The position numbers and the translations under genes were made by a program. Of a stretch of DNA of 20,116 bases, positions 1-7,439 are shown piece by piece (the first letter of the stretch is position 1; every line of letters begins with the position of its first letter). Under the pieces are notes generated by a model. The model was not told the origin of the DNA. It saw only the letters and a list, made by a program, of their open reading frames with translations, and made no database searches. This DNA is from CAIRDP01 sp037141915 (GTDB lineage Bacteria; Bacteroidota; Bacteroidia; Bacteroidales; FEN-979), in NCBI GenBank assembly GCA_037141915.1, contig JBAXBP010000050.1, positions 1 to 20,116 on the forward strand, in the 5' to 3' direction.

Positions 1-134
1 TTTCAACGGAGATTTTCAATTCCGGCAGGCTTACGCATATTCTGAATGTGTCGGCCCTCGCCAATGGAATGTATATCATCGTCCTTTCAAACGAGAACGG
101 GATTTACCGCAGGCAGATCATCATAAGACACTGA
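1..134 (+). CDS. C-terminal end of a type IX secretion cargo protein (type A sorting domain), 5' truncated
   Basis: Only the last 43 codons are inside the window, reading from base 3 to a TGA at 132-134. The peptide runs from an STEIF segment through GRLTHILNVSALANGMYIIV and ends in YRRQIIIRH. The pattern of a short hydrophobic strand, then 'L.NGMY.I.L', then a basic turn and 'k.iii' is what the last strands of Por-secretion (T9SS type A) C-terminal sorting domains look like. In that family the domain carries the protein across the outer membrane and is then removed. The nature of the cargo cannot be told because the rest lies upstream. The call fits with porD elsewhere in the window. Its TGA directly abuts the stop codon of the convergent gene on the other strand. 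Confidence 0.72.
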   Translation, partial: STEIFNSGRLTHILNVSALANGMYIIVLSNENGIYRRQIIIRH

Positions 135-950
135 TCAGAGAAGGAACCTTATCCCTATCCCAAAGGCAACACGGTAAAATATCAGGAATACTGCTGCGAG
201 GGCTCCGGCTTTCCAGGAGATATTCATTACGGGGATTTCTTCTTCAAAATAGATATCCTGGATGCCTGCCGAACGGGACAGGACCGGGATGAGGAAAATG
301 ATTCCGCAAAGTCTTATAAGGGTATTGAACCAGCTGATCTTTGGCAGCTCCGCCACCTGCAGGATCAAAATCCCCGCCAGGTAGGGAAAAAGATACTGAT
401 AAATGATGAACTTGGTTTTGTCCAGCCCTTTCAGGTGGGGGAGATAGATATTGGCAGGGAATAATAATACCCTCGACATCAATAGTCCGGCAGTGAACAG
501 CAGGATGCCTCCGACAAGCGTAAGAACGATCTTTCCTGTATCCATGATGAAAAGATACATGATCACATACCCGAATCCTTGGTTCATCAGGGCGCCGATA
601 ATAATTTCACCGAGAAAGGAGACGATCGATAGAATGACCATCCATATCAGAAGAATCCTGAGAATCCCTTCCTCGGTTGCCACATTGATGAAGATTACCA
701 GCAATACCAGCCCCAATATGAGGCAGAGCAGGGGACCTGTCCCGAATATGACAGTAACGGCATCAGCGGTCCAGTCGTTACTCCTGATCAGGAAGTCAAT
801 CTGATGATAATAAAGCCTGACCGGGATGCTGAATGCTGAAGCAGAGACAGCAATGCTGATCCTGGATATGAAAAAAAGAATTAAATATGCAGAAAGGAAA
901 AAAAACAGGGAATTTAAAAAAACAACCGGGTATACCCTGTTTTTAAGCAT
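135..950 (-). CDS. Unknown polytopic inner-membrane protein
   Basis: From the ATG at 948-950 the product has 271 residues. It is very hydrophobic, with about seven likely membrane segments. The first begins right after MLKNRVYPVV, and the last lies near the C-terminus before GIGIRFLL. I recognise no catalytic motif or named family, so no function is given. A TTG start at 963-965 would add five residues and overlap the TGA of the upstream gene. I prefer the ATG, which lies 11 bases past that stop, because the residues after it give a normal membrane-protein N-terminus. The gene follows the oxoamine synthase on the same strand and is probably co-transcribed with it, so a role in handling or transporting that enzyme's lipid product is possible but is only inference. 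Its stop (bases 135-137) abuts the stop of the gene to the left. Confidence 0.75.
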   Translation of the reverse strand: MLKNRVYPVVFLNSLFFFLSAYLILFFISRISIAVSASAFSIPVRLYYHQIDFLIRSNDWTADAVTVIFGTGPLLCLILGLVLLVIFINVATEEGILRILLIWMVILSIVSFLGEIIIGALMNQGFGYVIMYLFIMDTGKIVLTLVGGILLFTAGLLMSRVLLFPANIYLPHLKGLDKTKFIIYQYLFPYLAGILILQVAELPKISWFNTLIRLCGIIFLIPVLSRSAGIQDIYFEEEIPVMNISWKAGALAAVFLIFYRVAFGIGIRFLL

Positions 951-961
951 GTTTCCGGGCG

Positions 962-2215
962 TCAATATTTGTCAGCAACAGGAGGAACAATACCGGAGCT
1001 GTACTTTCCGTCATCGAGTTTCTGCTTTACTTCGGAAAACGCGCTGATGGTATAACTGACATCCTCGAGAGTATGAGCAGCTGTGGGGATAAGCCGAAGC
1101 ATGATCACTCCCTTGGGGACAACAGGATATGTTACCATGGAGCAAAAAATAGCATAATTTTCCCTCAGGTCTGCAACTATCTGTGTTGCTTCTCCAATTC
1201 CACCTTGTAAAAAGACAGGAGTAACGGGTGACTGGGTCCTGCCCAGGTCGAAACCTTTGGCCTTTAAGCCCGACTGTAAGGCGTTGACAATAGTCCAGAG
1301 CTTGTCTTTGAGTTCAGGATGGTTCCTGATCAGTTCAATGCGCTTTAATGATCCGATGACCATGGGCATTGGAAGTGATTTCGCATATATCTGCGAACGC
1401 ATGTTGAATGCCAGGGATTTTATAATCCTTTTTTCGGAAGCAACAAATGCGCCAATTCCTGCCATAGCTTTTGCGAATGTCCCGAAATATACATCAACCT
1501 GGTCCATCACGGCTTGGTCCTCACTCGTTCCTGCACCGGTCCTGCCCATTGTGCCAAAACCATGGGCATCATCGATAAGCAGGCGGAACCCGTATTTTTC
1601 CTTAAACTGCAGAATGCCTTTCAGGTTTCCGCAATCCCCTGCCATTCCATAAACCCCTTCGGTGATCACCAGTATACCTCCCCCGGTCATGTCGGCAAGT
1701 TTCCTTGCCCTCTTGAGCTGGTTCTCAAACTTCTCCATATCATTATGCGGGTAAACAAAACGTTTGCCCAAATGCATCCTGAGTCCGTCAAGTATGCATG
1801 CATGAGCTTCAGAATCGTAAACAACCACATCGTGCCGGTCAATGAGTGAGTCAATAATAGAGACCATCCCCATATACCCGAAATTCAGCAGGTAACTTGC
1901 TTCCTTATGTTCAAATGCAGCCAGTTCCTGTTCAAGCTGTTCATGGTATATGGTCTGCCCCGACATCATCCTGGCGCCCATGGGAGAAGCCAGGCCATAT
2001 TTTGCGGCAGCCTCGGCATCAGCCTGCCTTACTTCGGGATGATTGGCCAGACCCAGGTAATTGTTGAGACTCCATACAAGCATTTCCCTTCCCTTGAATT
2101 TCATCTTATTAGATATATCACCTTCCAGCTTGGGAAAGAAATAATACCCATAACCTATGTCGGCAAACTGTCCCAGCGCCCCCATGTTATTCACTACCTT
2201 ATCGAATATGTCCAC
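962..2215 (-). CDS. PLP-dependent alpha-oxoamine synthase (serine palmitoyltransferase / KBL-like; possible cysteate fatty acyltransferase)
   Basis: The 417-residue product is a fold-type I PLP enzyme of the alpha-oxoamine synthase family (serine palmitoyltransferase, KBL, BioF, ALAS). These join an acyl thioester to an amino acid with loss of CO2. Visible active-site residues are His138 in EAHAC (stacks on PLP), Asp215 and His218 in IDDAHGFG, the Schiff-base Lys249 in GTFAKAMAG, and Arg374 in MLRLIPTAAHT (carboxylate binding). The N-terminal half has NNYLGLANHPEV and the glycine-rich MGARMMSGQT. The start is GTG at 2215, the first possible start after an in-frame TAA; it keeps the DIFDK opening that I recall from Bacteroidota homologues. 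The substrate is not certain. The sequence resembles a Bacteroidota group distinct from classical Spt (which has an AGSRFLNGT motif here), so a role in making sulfonolipid base (capnine) from cysteate is plausible, as is serine palmitoyltransferase. The family is sure, the substrate weak. Confidence 0.88.
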   Translation of the reverse strand: MDIFDKVVNNMGALGQFADIGYGYYFFPKLEGDISNKMKFKGREMLVWSLNNYLGLANHPEVRQADAEAAAKYGLASPMGARMMSGQTIYHEQLEQELAAFEHKEASYLLNFGYMGMVSIIDSLIDRHDVVVYDSEAHACILDGLRMHLGKRFVYPHNDMEKFENQLKRARKLADMTGGGILVITEGVYGMAGDCGNLKGILQFKEKYGFRLLIDDAHGFGTMGRTGAGTSEDQAVMDQVDVYFGTFAKAMAGIGAFVASEKRIIKSLAFNMRSQIYAKSLPMPMVIGSLKRIELIRNHPELKDKLWTIVNALQSGLKAKGFDLGRTQSPVTPVFLQGGIGEATQIVADLRENYAIFCSMVTYPVVPKGVIMLRLIPTAAHTLEDVSYTISAFSEVKQKLDDGKYSSGIVPPVADKY

Positions 2216-2258
2216 GTTGATACGATTTTAATTAATGAAGCGTTATCTAAATTGAAGG

Positions 2259-2281
2259 GGCGAAATTAGTATTATTTCGCC
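2259..2281. promoter_or_regulatory. Perfect inverted repeat in the divergent oxoamine synthase/bamD promoter region (possible operator)
   Basis: GGCGAAAT (2259-2266) and ATTTCGCC (2274-2281) are perfect 8-base inverted arms around a 7-base spacer. The element lies 44 bases upstream of the GTG of the minus-strand synthase and ends 9 bases before the bamD -7 box. It is followed by seven A on the plus strand, so neither strand shows the T-run of an intrinsic terminator after it. Its position over the likely -33 zone of bamD suits a regulator binding site. No regulator is identified. Confidence 0.4.
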
Positions 2282-2290
2282 AAAAAAACG

Positions 2291-2298
2291 TACATTTG
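2291..2298 (+). promoter_or_regulatory. Bacteroidota -7 promoter box of bamD
   Basis: TACATTTG matches the Bacteroidota primary-sigma -7 consensus TAnnTTTG and is followed by CA, as often seen. No good -33 TTTG is visible at the usual 19-21 base distance. The bamD ATG begins only four bases after the box, so transcription would start at or just before the start codon (a leaderless or nearly leaderless mRNA). Confidence 0.55.
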
Positions 2299-2302
2299 CA
2301 CC

Positions 2303-3157
2303 ATGAAATTACGGATATCAGTTCCGCTACTGCTTATAATTCTCCTATCCCTTGGTTCATGCTCTTATCAGAAGATACTTAAGAGCGGATCCATGGATGA
2401 GAAATATGATCAAGCAATGAAGCTTTATCATCAGAAAGATTATTCCCGCGCCCTCCAGCTTTTCGATCAGCTGATCAATGTGGTGCGGGCAACCGACAAA
2501 TCACAGCGTATCTATTATTACTATGCGTATTGCTATTTTAACCAGAGGGATTTTACACTGGGTGCATATTATTTTAAACGCTACACCAGCAGCTTCCCAA
2601 ACACTCCTGAAGCCGAGGAGTGTGCATACATGAGCGCATACTGCCTGTTCATGAATTCACCGACGTTCACGCTGGATCAGACTAATACCTATGAGGCGTT
2701 GAAGGAACTCCAGCTTTTTACCAATACGTATCCTGCCAGCAAAAGGGTTCCCGAATGCAATGATCTGATTGATAAACTCAGGGAGAAGCTTGCTTCCAAG
2801 GATCTCAGGATTGGCAAGCTGTATTACAGGATGGAAGATTTCTCAGCTGCCATCATGTGTTTCAATAACCTTCTTAAAGAATATCCCGAGACAAAAGACA
2901 AAGAAGAGATACTGTTCCTCACCATTAAATCATATTACAAATATGCAAAGGAAAGTATTGAAGATAAAAAGAAGGACAGGCATTCAAAAACCCTGCAGGC
3001 TTATAACGAGTTTGTTCAGCAATATCCCGAGAGCAAGTTCCTGCTTGAAGCGAATGATCTGAAAGCGAGGAATCAGAAGGAACTGGAGGCACTTTATGCA
3101 CGAGAGCAGTTAAAATTAATTCAGTTAAACCAGGAACCCAATAAAGCAAAACAATAA
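2303..3157 (+). CDS. bamD: Outer membrane assembly lipoprotein BamD
   Basis: The 284-residue product begins with a lipoprotein signal peptide: hydrophobic stretch after MKLRIS, then lipobox LGSC with Cys20 as the lipidation site. The mature part is made of TPR-like helical repeats, for example KLYHQKDYSRALQLFDQL, AYCYFNQRDFTLGAYYFKRY and YYRMEDFSAAIMCFNNLLKE. This matches BamD, the periplasm-facing lipoprotein of the BAM complex that works with BamA to fold outer-membrane beta-barrels. The charged C-terminal tail (KELEALYAREQ) is usual for Bacteroidota forms. The start at 2303 is needed for the signal peptide. rpoZ begins two bases after the stop codon, and the bamD-rpoZ-coaBC-porD-recN order is conserved in Bacteroidota, which supports the assignment over a generic TPR lipoprotein. 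Confidence 0.9.
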   Translation: MKLRISVPLLLIILLSLGSCSYQKILKSGSMDEKYDQAMKLYHQKDYSRALQLFDQLINVVRATDKSQRIYYYYAYCYFNQRDFTLGAYYFKRYTSSFPNTPEAEECAYMSAYCLFMNSPTFTLDQTNTYEALKELQLFTNTYPASKRVPECNDLIDKLREKLASKDLRIGKLYYRMEDFSAAIMCFNNLLKEYPETKDKEEILFLTIKSYYKYAKESIEDKKKDRHSKTLQAYNEFVQQYPESKFLLEANDLKARNQKELEALYAREQLKLIQLNQEPNKAKQ

Positions 3158-3158
3158 A

Positions 3159-3494
3159 ATGGATTATAAAAAGATCAAGACCGATGTTCACGCAGTGACA
3201 CGTAACATAGAGGATTTTACCAACGGCACAGGAAACGTTTATGAAACGGTTTCTATTCTTTCAAAACGTGCAAACCAGGTAGGGCTTGAAATGAAGGAGG
3301 AGCTTAACCAGAAGCTCTCCGAATTTGCTACTACCACCGACAATCTCGAAGAGGTGTTTGAAAACCGTGAGCAGATTGAGATCGCCAAGTACTACGAGCA
3401 TCTGCCCAAACCAACACTGATTGCCGTACATGAATATATCCATGGTGAGATTTATTTCAGGAATCCTCATAAGGAGAGACCTGACGAGTTCTGA
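3159..3494 (+). CDS. rpoZ: RNA polymerase omega subunit (Rpb6-like, Bacteroidota type)
   Basis: The 111-residue product carries the omega/Rpb6 core near residues 25-60: GNVYETVSILSKRANQV, followed by an acidic helix with EMKEELNQKL. Omega helps fold and hold the beta' subunit of RNA polymerase. The remaining residues, ending in HEYIHGEIYFRNPHKERPDEF, are typical of the longer Bacteroidota version. The gene starts two bases after the bamD stop and ends 17 bases before coaBC, so it is very likely translated from the same mRNA. The position between bamD and coaBC is itself a strong sign, since omega is adjacent to CoA genes in many bacteria. Confidence 0.87.
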   Translation: MDYKKIKTDVHAVTRNIEDFTNGTGNVYETVSILSKRANQVGLEMKEELNQKLSEFATTTDNLEEVFENREQIEIAKYYEHLPKPTLIAVHEYIHGEIYFRNPHKERPDEF

Positions 3495-3511
3495 TATATA
3501 ATTTCGGGAAC

Positions 3512-4705
3512 ATGCTTAAAGGGAAAAAGATCGTTGTCGGAGTTACAGGCAGCATCGCAGCCTATAAAACTCCTCTTCTTGTAAGGATGCTTGTAAAAGA
3601 AGGCTGCGAGGTGAAAGTTATAATGACGCCTGTATCGAAAGACTTCGTCACCCCCTTAACACTGGCAACCCTATCAAGAAATGCCGTGATTATTGAACCT
3701 TTCCGTGCTGACAGCGGGGAATGGAGCAATCATGTCGAACTGGGGCTATGGGCCGACGCCATGATCTTTGCACCTGTAACAGCAAATACACTGGGTAAAA
3801 TGGTGAACGGCATTGCAGATAATTTTGTGATCACCGCCTACCTGTCTGCAAAATGTCCTGTCTTTATTGCCCCGGCAATGGACCTTGACATGTTCAACCA
3901 TCCTTCGACCAGGAAAAATATTGACTTGCTCAGGTCATATGGCAATTTTATCATTGAACCCCAGACAGGGGAACTTGCCAGCGGATTGTCAGGCCCGGGC
4001 AGAATGGAGGAGCCTGATAAGATCATGGCTATCTTCAAAACCTTTTTTGCAAGGCAGAACCAACTGGCAGGTATAAATGTCCTGATTACTGCAGGTCCTA
4101 CTATTGAACGCATTGACCCTGTTCGGTATATCAGCAATTTTTCTTCAGGACTTATGGGAGTTGCCCTTGCCAATGAAGCAAGGTCCAGGGGAGCAGAAGT
4201 TACCCTGATTACCGGCCCAAAACATCCACTTACATTAGCCGGTGGTATTAAGGAAGTCAAGGTGGAATCGGCTGATGAAATGTATAATGCCTGCATGAAG
4301 TCATTCCCCAAATATGAATTTGTGATCATGGCTGCTGCTGTGGCTGATTATACTCCTGATAAAACTGAGGCAAACAAAATCAAAAAGACAAAGGGAAATC
4401 TTTCGGTTGATCTGCATTCCACTACGGACATCCTTAAGAAAATGGGCCAGATAAAGAAACCAGGGCAGGTTGTGGTGGGTTTTGCACTTGAGACAGAAAA
4501 TGAAGTTGCAAACGCTGAAAAAAAGCTGAAAAGTAAAAATCTTGATTATATCATCCTTAATTCCCTCAGAACCAGAGGTGCAGGTTTTGGTACACCCACA
4601 AATAAAATAACCATCCTGAATCCCAATGGGATCATTCACCAGGGAACAGTCAAACCCAAAGAGGAAGTGGCCAAAGATATCTGGGACATTATTTCCAAAA
4701 AATGA
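3512..4705 (+). CDS. coaBC: Bifunctional phosphopantothenoylcysteine decarboxylase / phosphopantothenate-cysteine ligase
   Basis: The 397-residue product is CoaBC (Dfp), which makes 4'-phosphopantetheine for coenzyme A in two steps. The N-terminal CoaC half (residues 1 to about 180) is an FMN flavoprotein: GSIAAYKTP binds FMN, His74 in NHVELGLW is the active-site His, and KMVNGIADN follows. The C-terminal CoaB half has ITAGPTIERIDPVRYISN (residues 192-209) and the KIKK motif at 289-292, and uses CTP and cysteine. Two usual CoaC residues are changed: the PxMN motif reads PAMD (Asp124), and the flap Cys is Ser157 in GELASGLSGPGRM. I believe this form is common in Bacteroidota rather than a local defect, but cannot check. 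The ligase half looks intact. The TGA stop overlaps the porD ATG (ATGA at 4702-4705), so the two are translationally coupled. Confidence 0.93.
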   Translation: MLKGKKIVVGVTGSIAAYKTPLLVRMLVKEGCEVKVIMTPVSKDFVTPLTLATLSRNAVIIEPFRADSGEWSNHVELGLWADAMIFAPVTANTLGKMVNGIADNFVITAYLSAKCPVFIAPAMDLDMFNHPSTRKNIDLLRSYGNFIIEPQTGELASGLSGPGRMEEPDKIMAIFKTFFARQNQLAGINVLITAGPTIERIDPVRYISNFSSGLMGVALANEARSRGAEVTLITGPKHPLTLAGGIKEVKVESADEMYNACMKSFPKYEFVIMAAAVADYTPDKTEANKIKKTKGNLSVDLHSTTDILKKMGQIKKPGQVVVGFALETENEVANAEKKLKSKNLDYIILNSLRTRGAGFGTPTNKITILNPNGIIHQGTVKPKEEVAKDIWDIISKK

Positions 4706-5607
4706 AACGAATACTCCTCATCCTGCTGGTCACCCTCCTGGCCGTTTCTTCCCAGGCCCAGGAAATGAACTGTATTGTAAGCGTTTCTTCACAGCAGATC
4801 GAAGGGACCGACAAACGTGTATTTGAGACCCTGCAGAATGCCATTTATGAGTTTATGAACAACCGTAAATGGACCAATTATAATTTCAGGGTGGAAGAGA
4901 GGATTGAATGTACCATGCTTATCACGATAAACCAGCGTCTGAGTGCGGATGAATTTTCGGGTAATATCAACCTGGTATTAAGAAGACCGATCCTGAATTC
5001 AGCTTACAATTCGGTTCTCCTTAATTATATCGACAAAGGGTTCCAGTTCAGGTATACCGAATTCCAGCCCCTTGATTATAGCGACGGGACTTTCACTTCA
5101 AACCTTACTTCTGTCATTGCTTATTATACCTATCTGTATCTTGGCCTTTACTTCGATTCGTATTCCCAGAACGGAGGACAGGCTTTCCTTGTTAAAGCTC
5201 AGGAAGTTGTCACTTCCGCACAGAATGCCAATGAACCTGGGTGGAAAGCATTTGACGGAACCCATAACCGTTACTGGCTGGTTGAGAATTTCCTGAATCC
5301 CAGTAACTCAGCCCTCAGGGATTTTTATTATAAATATCACCGGCTGGGCCTTGACCAGATGTATGAAAAAGTGGATGCAGGAAGGGAAAGCTGTACTCAG
5401 TCATTTGACGGGATTAAAACCTTGTTTAACACAAAACCAGACTTGTTCGCTATTCAGCTTATCATTGATGCCAAACGTGATGAGTTCATTAATGTCTATT
5501 CCGACCAGAAGGTGCCGCCTACTGAAAAAGCTACAGTGGTAAATATTCTTAAAGAAATTGACCCGGCAAACGGATCAAAGTACCAGGCAATTCTGGAAAA
5601 TAAGTAA
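4702..5607 (+). CDS. porD: Type IX secretion system protein PorD (DUF4835)
   Basis: The 301-residue product starts with a clear signal peptide (MKRILLILLVTLLAVSSQAQ, cleavage probably after residue 19 or 20) and is predicted to be periplasmic. It has the features of the DUF4835 family: a start such as EMNCIVSVSSQQIEGTDKRV, then FETLQNAIYEFMNNRKWTN near residues 40-60, a central LNYIDKGFQFRYTEFQP and a C-terminal helical part with FDGIKTLFNTKPDLFAIQL. The Porphyromonas gingivalis member is PorD, needed for type IX secretion; its exact mechanical role is not settled. The gene overlaps coaBC by four bases and is followed 20 bases later by recN. This placement is typical of Bacteroidota. The name rests on family recognition and synteny together. 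Confidence 0.85.
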   Translation: MKRILLILLVTLLAVSSQAQEMNCIVSVSSQQIEGTDKRVFETLQNAIYEFMNNRKWTNYNFRVEERIECTMLITINQRLSADEFSGNINLVLRRPILNSAYNSVLLNYIDKGFQFRYTEFQPLDYSDGTFTSNLTSVIAYYTYLYLGLYFDSYSQNGGQAFLVKAQEVVTSAQNANEPGWKAFDGTHNRYWLVENFLNPSNSALRDFYYKYHRLGLDQMYEKVDAGRESCTQSFDGIKTLFNTKPDLFAIQLIIDAKRDEFINVYSDQKVPPTEKATVVNILKEIDPANGSKYQAILENK

Positions 5608-5627
5608 TTCAAACTTTAATTGCAGCG

Positions 5628-7283
5628 ATGCTCAGGAAGCTGTCTATAGATAATTATATCCTGATCCATGACCTGGAAATTGATTTTTTTTCAGGTTTCA
5701 GCGTCATAACAGGTGAAACGGGTTCGGGCAAATCAATACTGCTGGGCGCCCTTAACCTTATCCTGGGGCAAAGAGCTGACAATTCATCCCTGCTTGATAA
5801 AACAGGCAAATGCATAGTTGAAGGCCAATTTATAATCAAAGGATACAATCTTGAATCCTTCTTTTCGGCCCATGATCTTGATTATGAGGATATTGCAGTA
5901 CTCAGGCGGGAGATCAACCAGAATGGAAAATCCAGGGCCTTCATCAATGATACACCGGTGAACCTGTCTCTCCTGAAAGAACTGGGTGACAAATTAGTGA
6001 ACATACATTCACAGAATTCGGTGATAACCCTCAATGAGGCTGATTTTCAATTAGCAATCCTCGACAGTTATGCAGGACAGACCGAAGCGTTAACGTCTTA
6101 CCAGCTTGAATACAGGCATTTTGCACAACTGAGAAAAGAACTTGAAGAGTGTAAAAACCGGGAAGCAAGAACAAAAGGAGAGCTTGATTATTACCGCTTC
6201 ATGCTGGATGAGCTTCTAAAAGCTACCCTTAAGGATGGAGAGCAGGAGGAGTCAGAACAAAGGCTTGATATCCTGTCACATGCAGAAGAAATAAAAAGCA
6301 ACCTGTTTATAACTGCAGAGAAGTTAGGCAGGGCTGAATTGAATTTACTGTCGATGCTGAATGAAGTGATCGCGGGGCTTATCCCGGCTACTAAATATCA
6401 TCCTGCCGTTGAAGACCTGGCATCCAGAATGAAAAACAACCAAATCGACCTTAAGGACATCCTTAAAGATGTTGAAAAGCTGGAAGAAGATGTACAGTTC
6501 GACCCTGAGGAACAGCTAAGACTGAGCCAAAGAATTGACCTCATTTACAGGCTGGAAAAGAAACATCAGGTTCAAAGTATAAAAGAGCTTCTCAATGTTA
6601 TTTTAGATATTGAAGATAAGATAAATATAGATGATAACCTGGAGCAACGGATTAAGTCTCTTGAAGATGAAATTACCCAGGTTCACAAGGTCCTTTTCCA
6701 GTCAGCTTCGCAAATATCCGAAGCCCGCAAAGCCATCAGATCAAAGTTTGAGAATGAAGTCACTGACAGGCTCGGCCAACTTGGAATGCCGGCATCAAAA
6801 TTCATTGTCGATATAAAACCCTTAACAGGGATCTCAATGAACGGCATTGACCAGGTTTGTTTTATGTTCTCGGCAAACAAGGGAATATTGGTCAGCGAGG
6901 TATCAAAAGTTGCCTCTGGTGGGGAACTTTCCCGTTTAATGCTGACTATCAAATCGATGGTAAGCAGGAAGAACCTTTTACCAACAATTATTTTTGATGA
7001 GATTGATAATGGGGTTTCAGGAGATATTGCCGGAAAGGTTGGTAATATTCTCAAGGGGATGTCGTCGGAAATGCAGGTGATAGTAATAACCCACCTACCT
7101 CAGATAGCAGGTAAAGGTGAGCATCATTATAATGTATTTAAATCTGAAGGCAGTGATATCACAATGACACTGATCAGGAAGTTAAAGAACAACGAAAGGG
7201 TGGAGGAGATAGCTAAAATGATGAGTAATGAAAATATTACTGCCGCGGCAATGAAAACTGCCAGGGAATTGCTTGCGAGCTGA
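5628..7283 (+). CDS. recN: DNA repair ATPase RecN
   Basis: The 551-residue product has the size and layout of RecN, an SMC-like protein acting in double-strand break repair in the cytoplasm. The N-terminal lobe has LSIDNYILIHDLEIDF and the Walker A motif GETGSGKS at residues 29-36. The middle is a charged helical coiled-coil region, about residues 150-370. The C-terminal lobe has the ABC signature SGGELSR (430-436), Walker B TIIFDEID with Asp457 and Glu458, and the VITHLPQIAGKG segment with the switch His. All ATPase residues are present, so the gene looks functional. It starts 20 bases after porD and probably ends the bamD operon. There is a 156-base gap to fabI in which I see no convincing hairpin terminator. 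Confidence 0.95.
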   Translation: MLRKLSIDNYILIHDLEIDFFSGFSVITGETGSGKSILLGALNLILGQRADNSSLLDKTGKCIVEGQFIIKGYNLESFFSAHDLDYEDIAVLRREINQNGKSRAFINDTPVNLSLLKELGDKLVNIHSQNSVITLNEADFQLAILDSYAGQTEALTSYQLEYRHFAQLRKELEECKNREARTKGELDYYRFMLDELLKATLKDGEQEESEQRLDILSHAEEIKSNLFITAEKLGRAELNLLSMLNEVIAGLIPATKYHPAVEDLASRMKNNQIDLKDILKDVEKLEEDVQFDPEEQLRLSQRIDLIYRLEKKHQVQSIKELLNVILDIEDKINIDDNLEQRIKSLEDEITQVHKVLFQSASQISEARKAIRSKFENEVTDRLGQLGMPASKFIVDIKPLTGISMNGIDQVCFMFSANKGILVSEVSKVASGGELSRLMLTIKSMVSRKNLLPTIIFDEIDNGVSGDIAGKVGNILKGMSSEMQVIVITHLPQIAGKGEHHYNVFKSEGSDITMTLIRKLKNNERVEEIAKMMSNENITAAAMKTARELLAS

Positions 7284-7439
7284 GAAACTAACTCATGCAA
7301 TTTATTTTAATCTCTTAAGGGTTTTATTTCCCGCCTCTTGATTCGAATTTGGTGCAAGGGCGTTTAACTGGGTTTATACCACTTATTTTAAAAGTTTAAG
7401 TAATTTCTATAAGTTGTTATTTACTAAGATTTTAACAAA

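Noticed and set aside
451..804. Plus-strand ORF of 117 codons opposite the membrane protein gene
   Set aside because: Antisense to a protein with strong membrane-helix pattern; the plus-strand translation looks random.
2259..2288. Hairpin with nearby A-run considered as a terminator
   Set aside because: The A-run follows the hairpin on the plus strand and would give U residues only before the hairpin on the minus-strand transcript, so it does not fit an intrinsic terminator in either direction; it also lies between divergent genes.
7284..7439. recN-fabI gap searched for a promoter or small RNA
   Set aside because: A TTTG at 7348-7351 is visible but no TAnnTTTG at a proper distance, and no stable hairpin; nothing could be supported.
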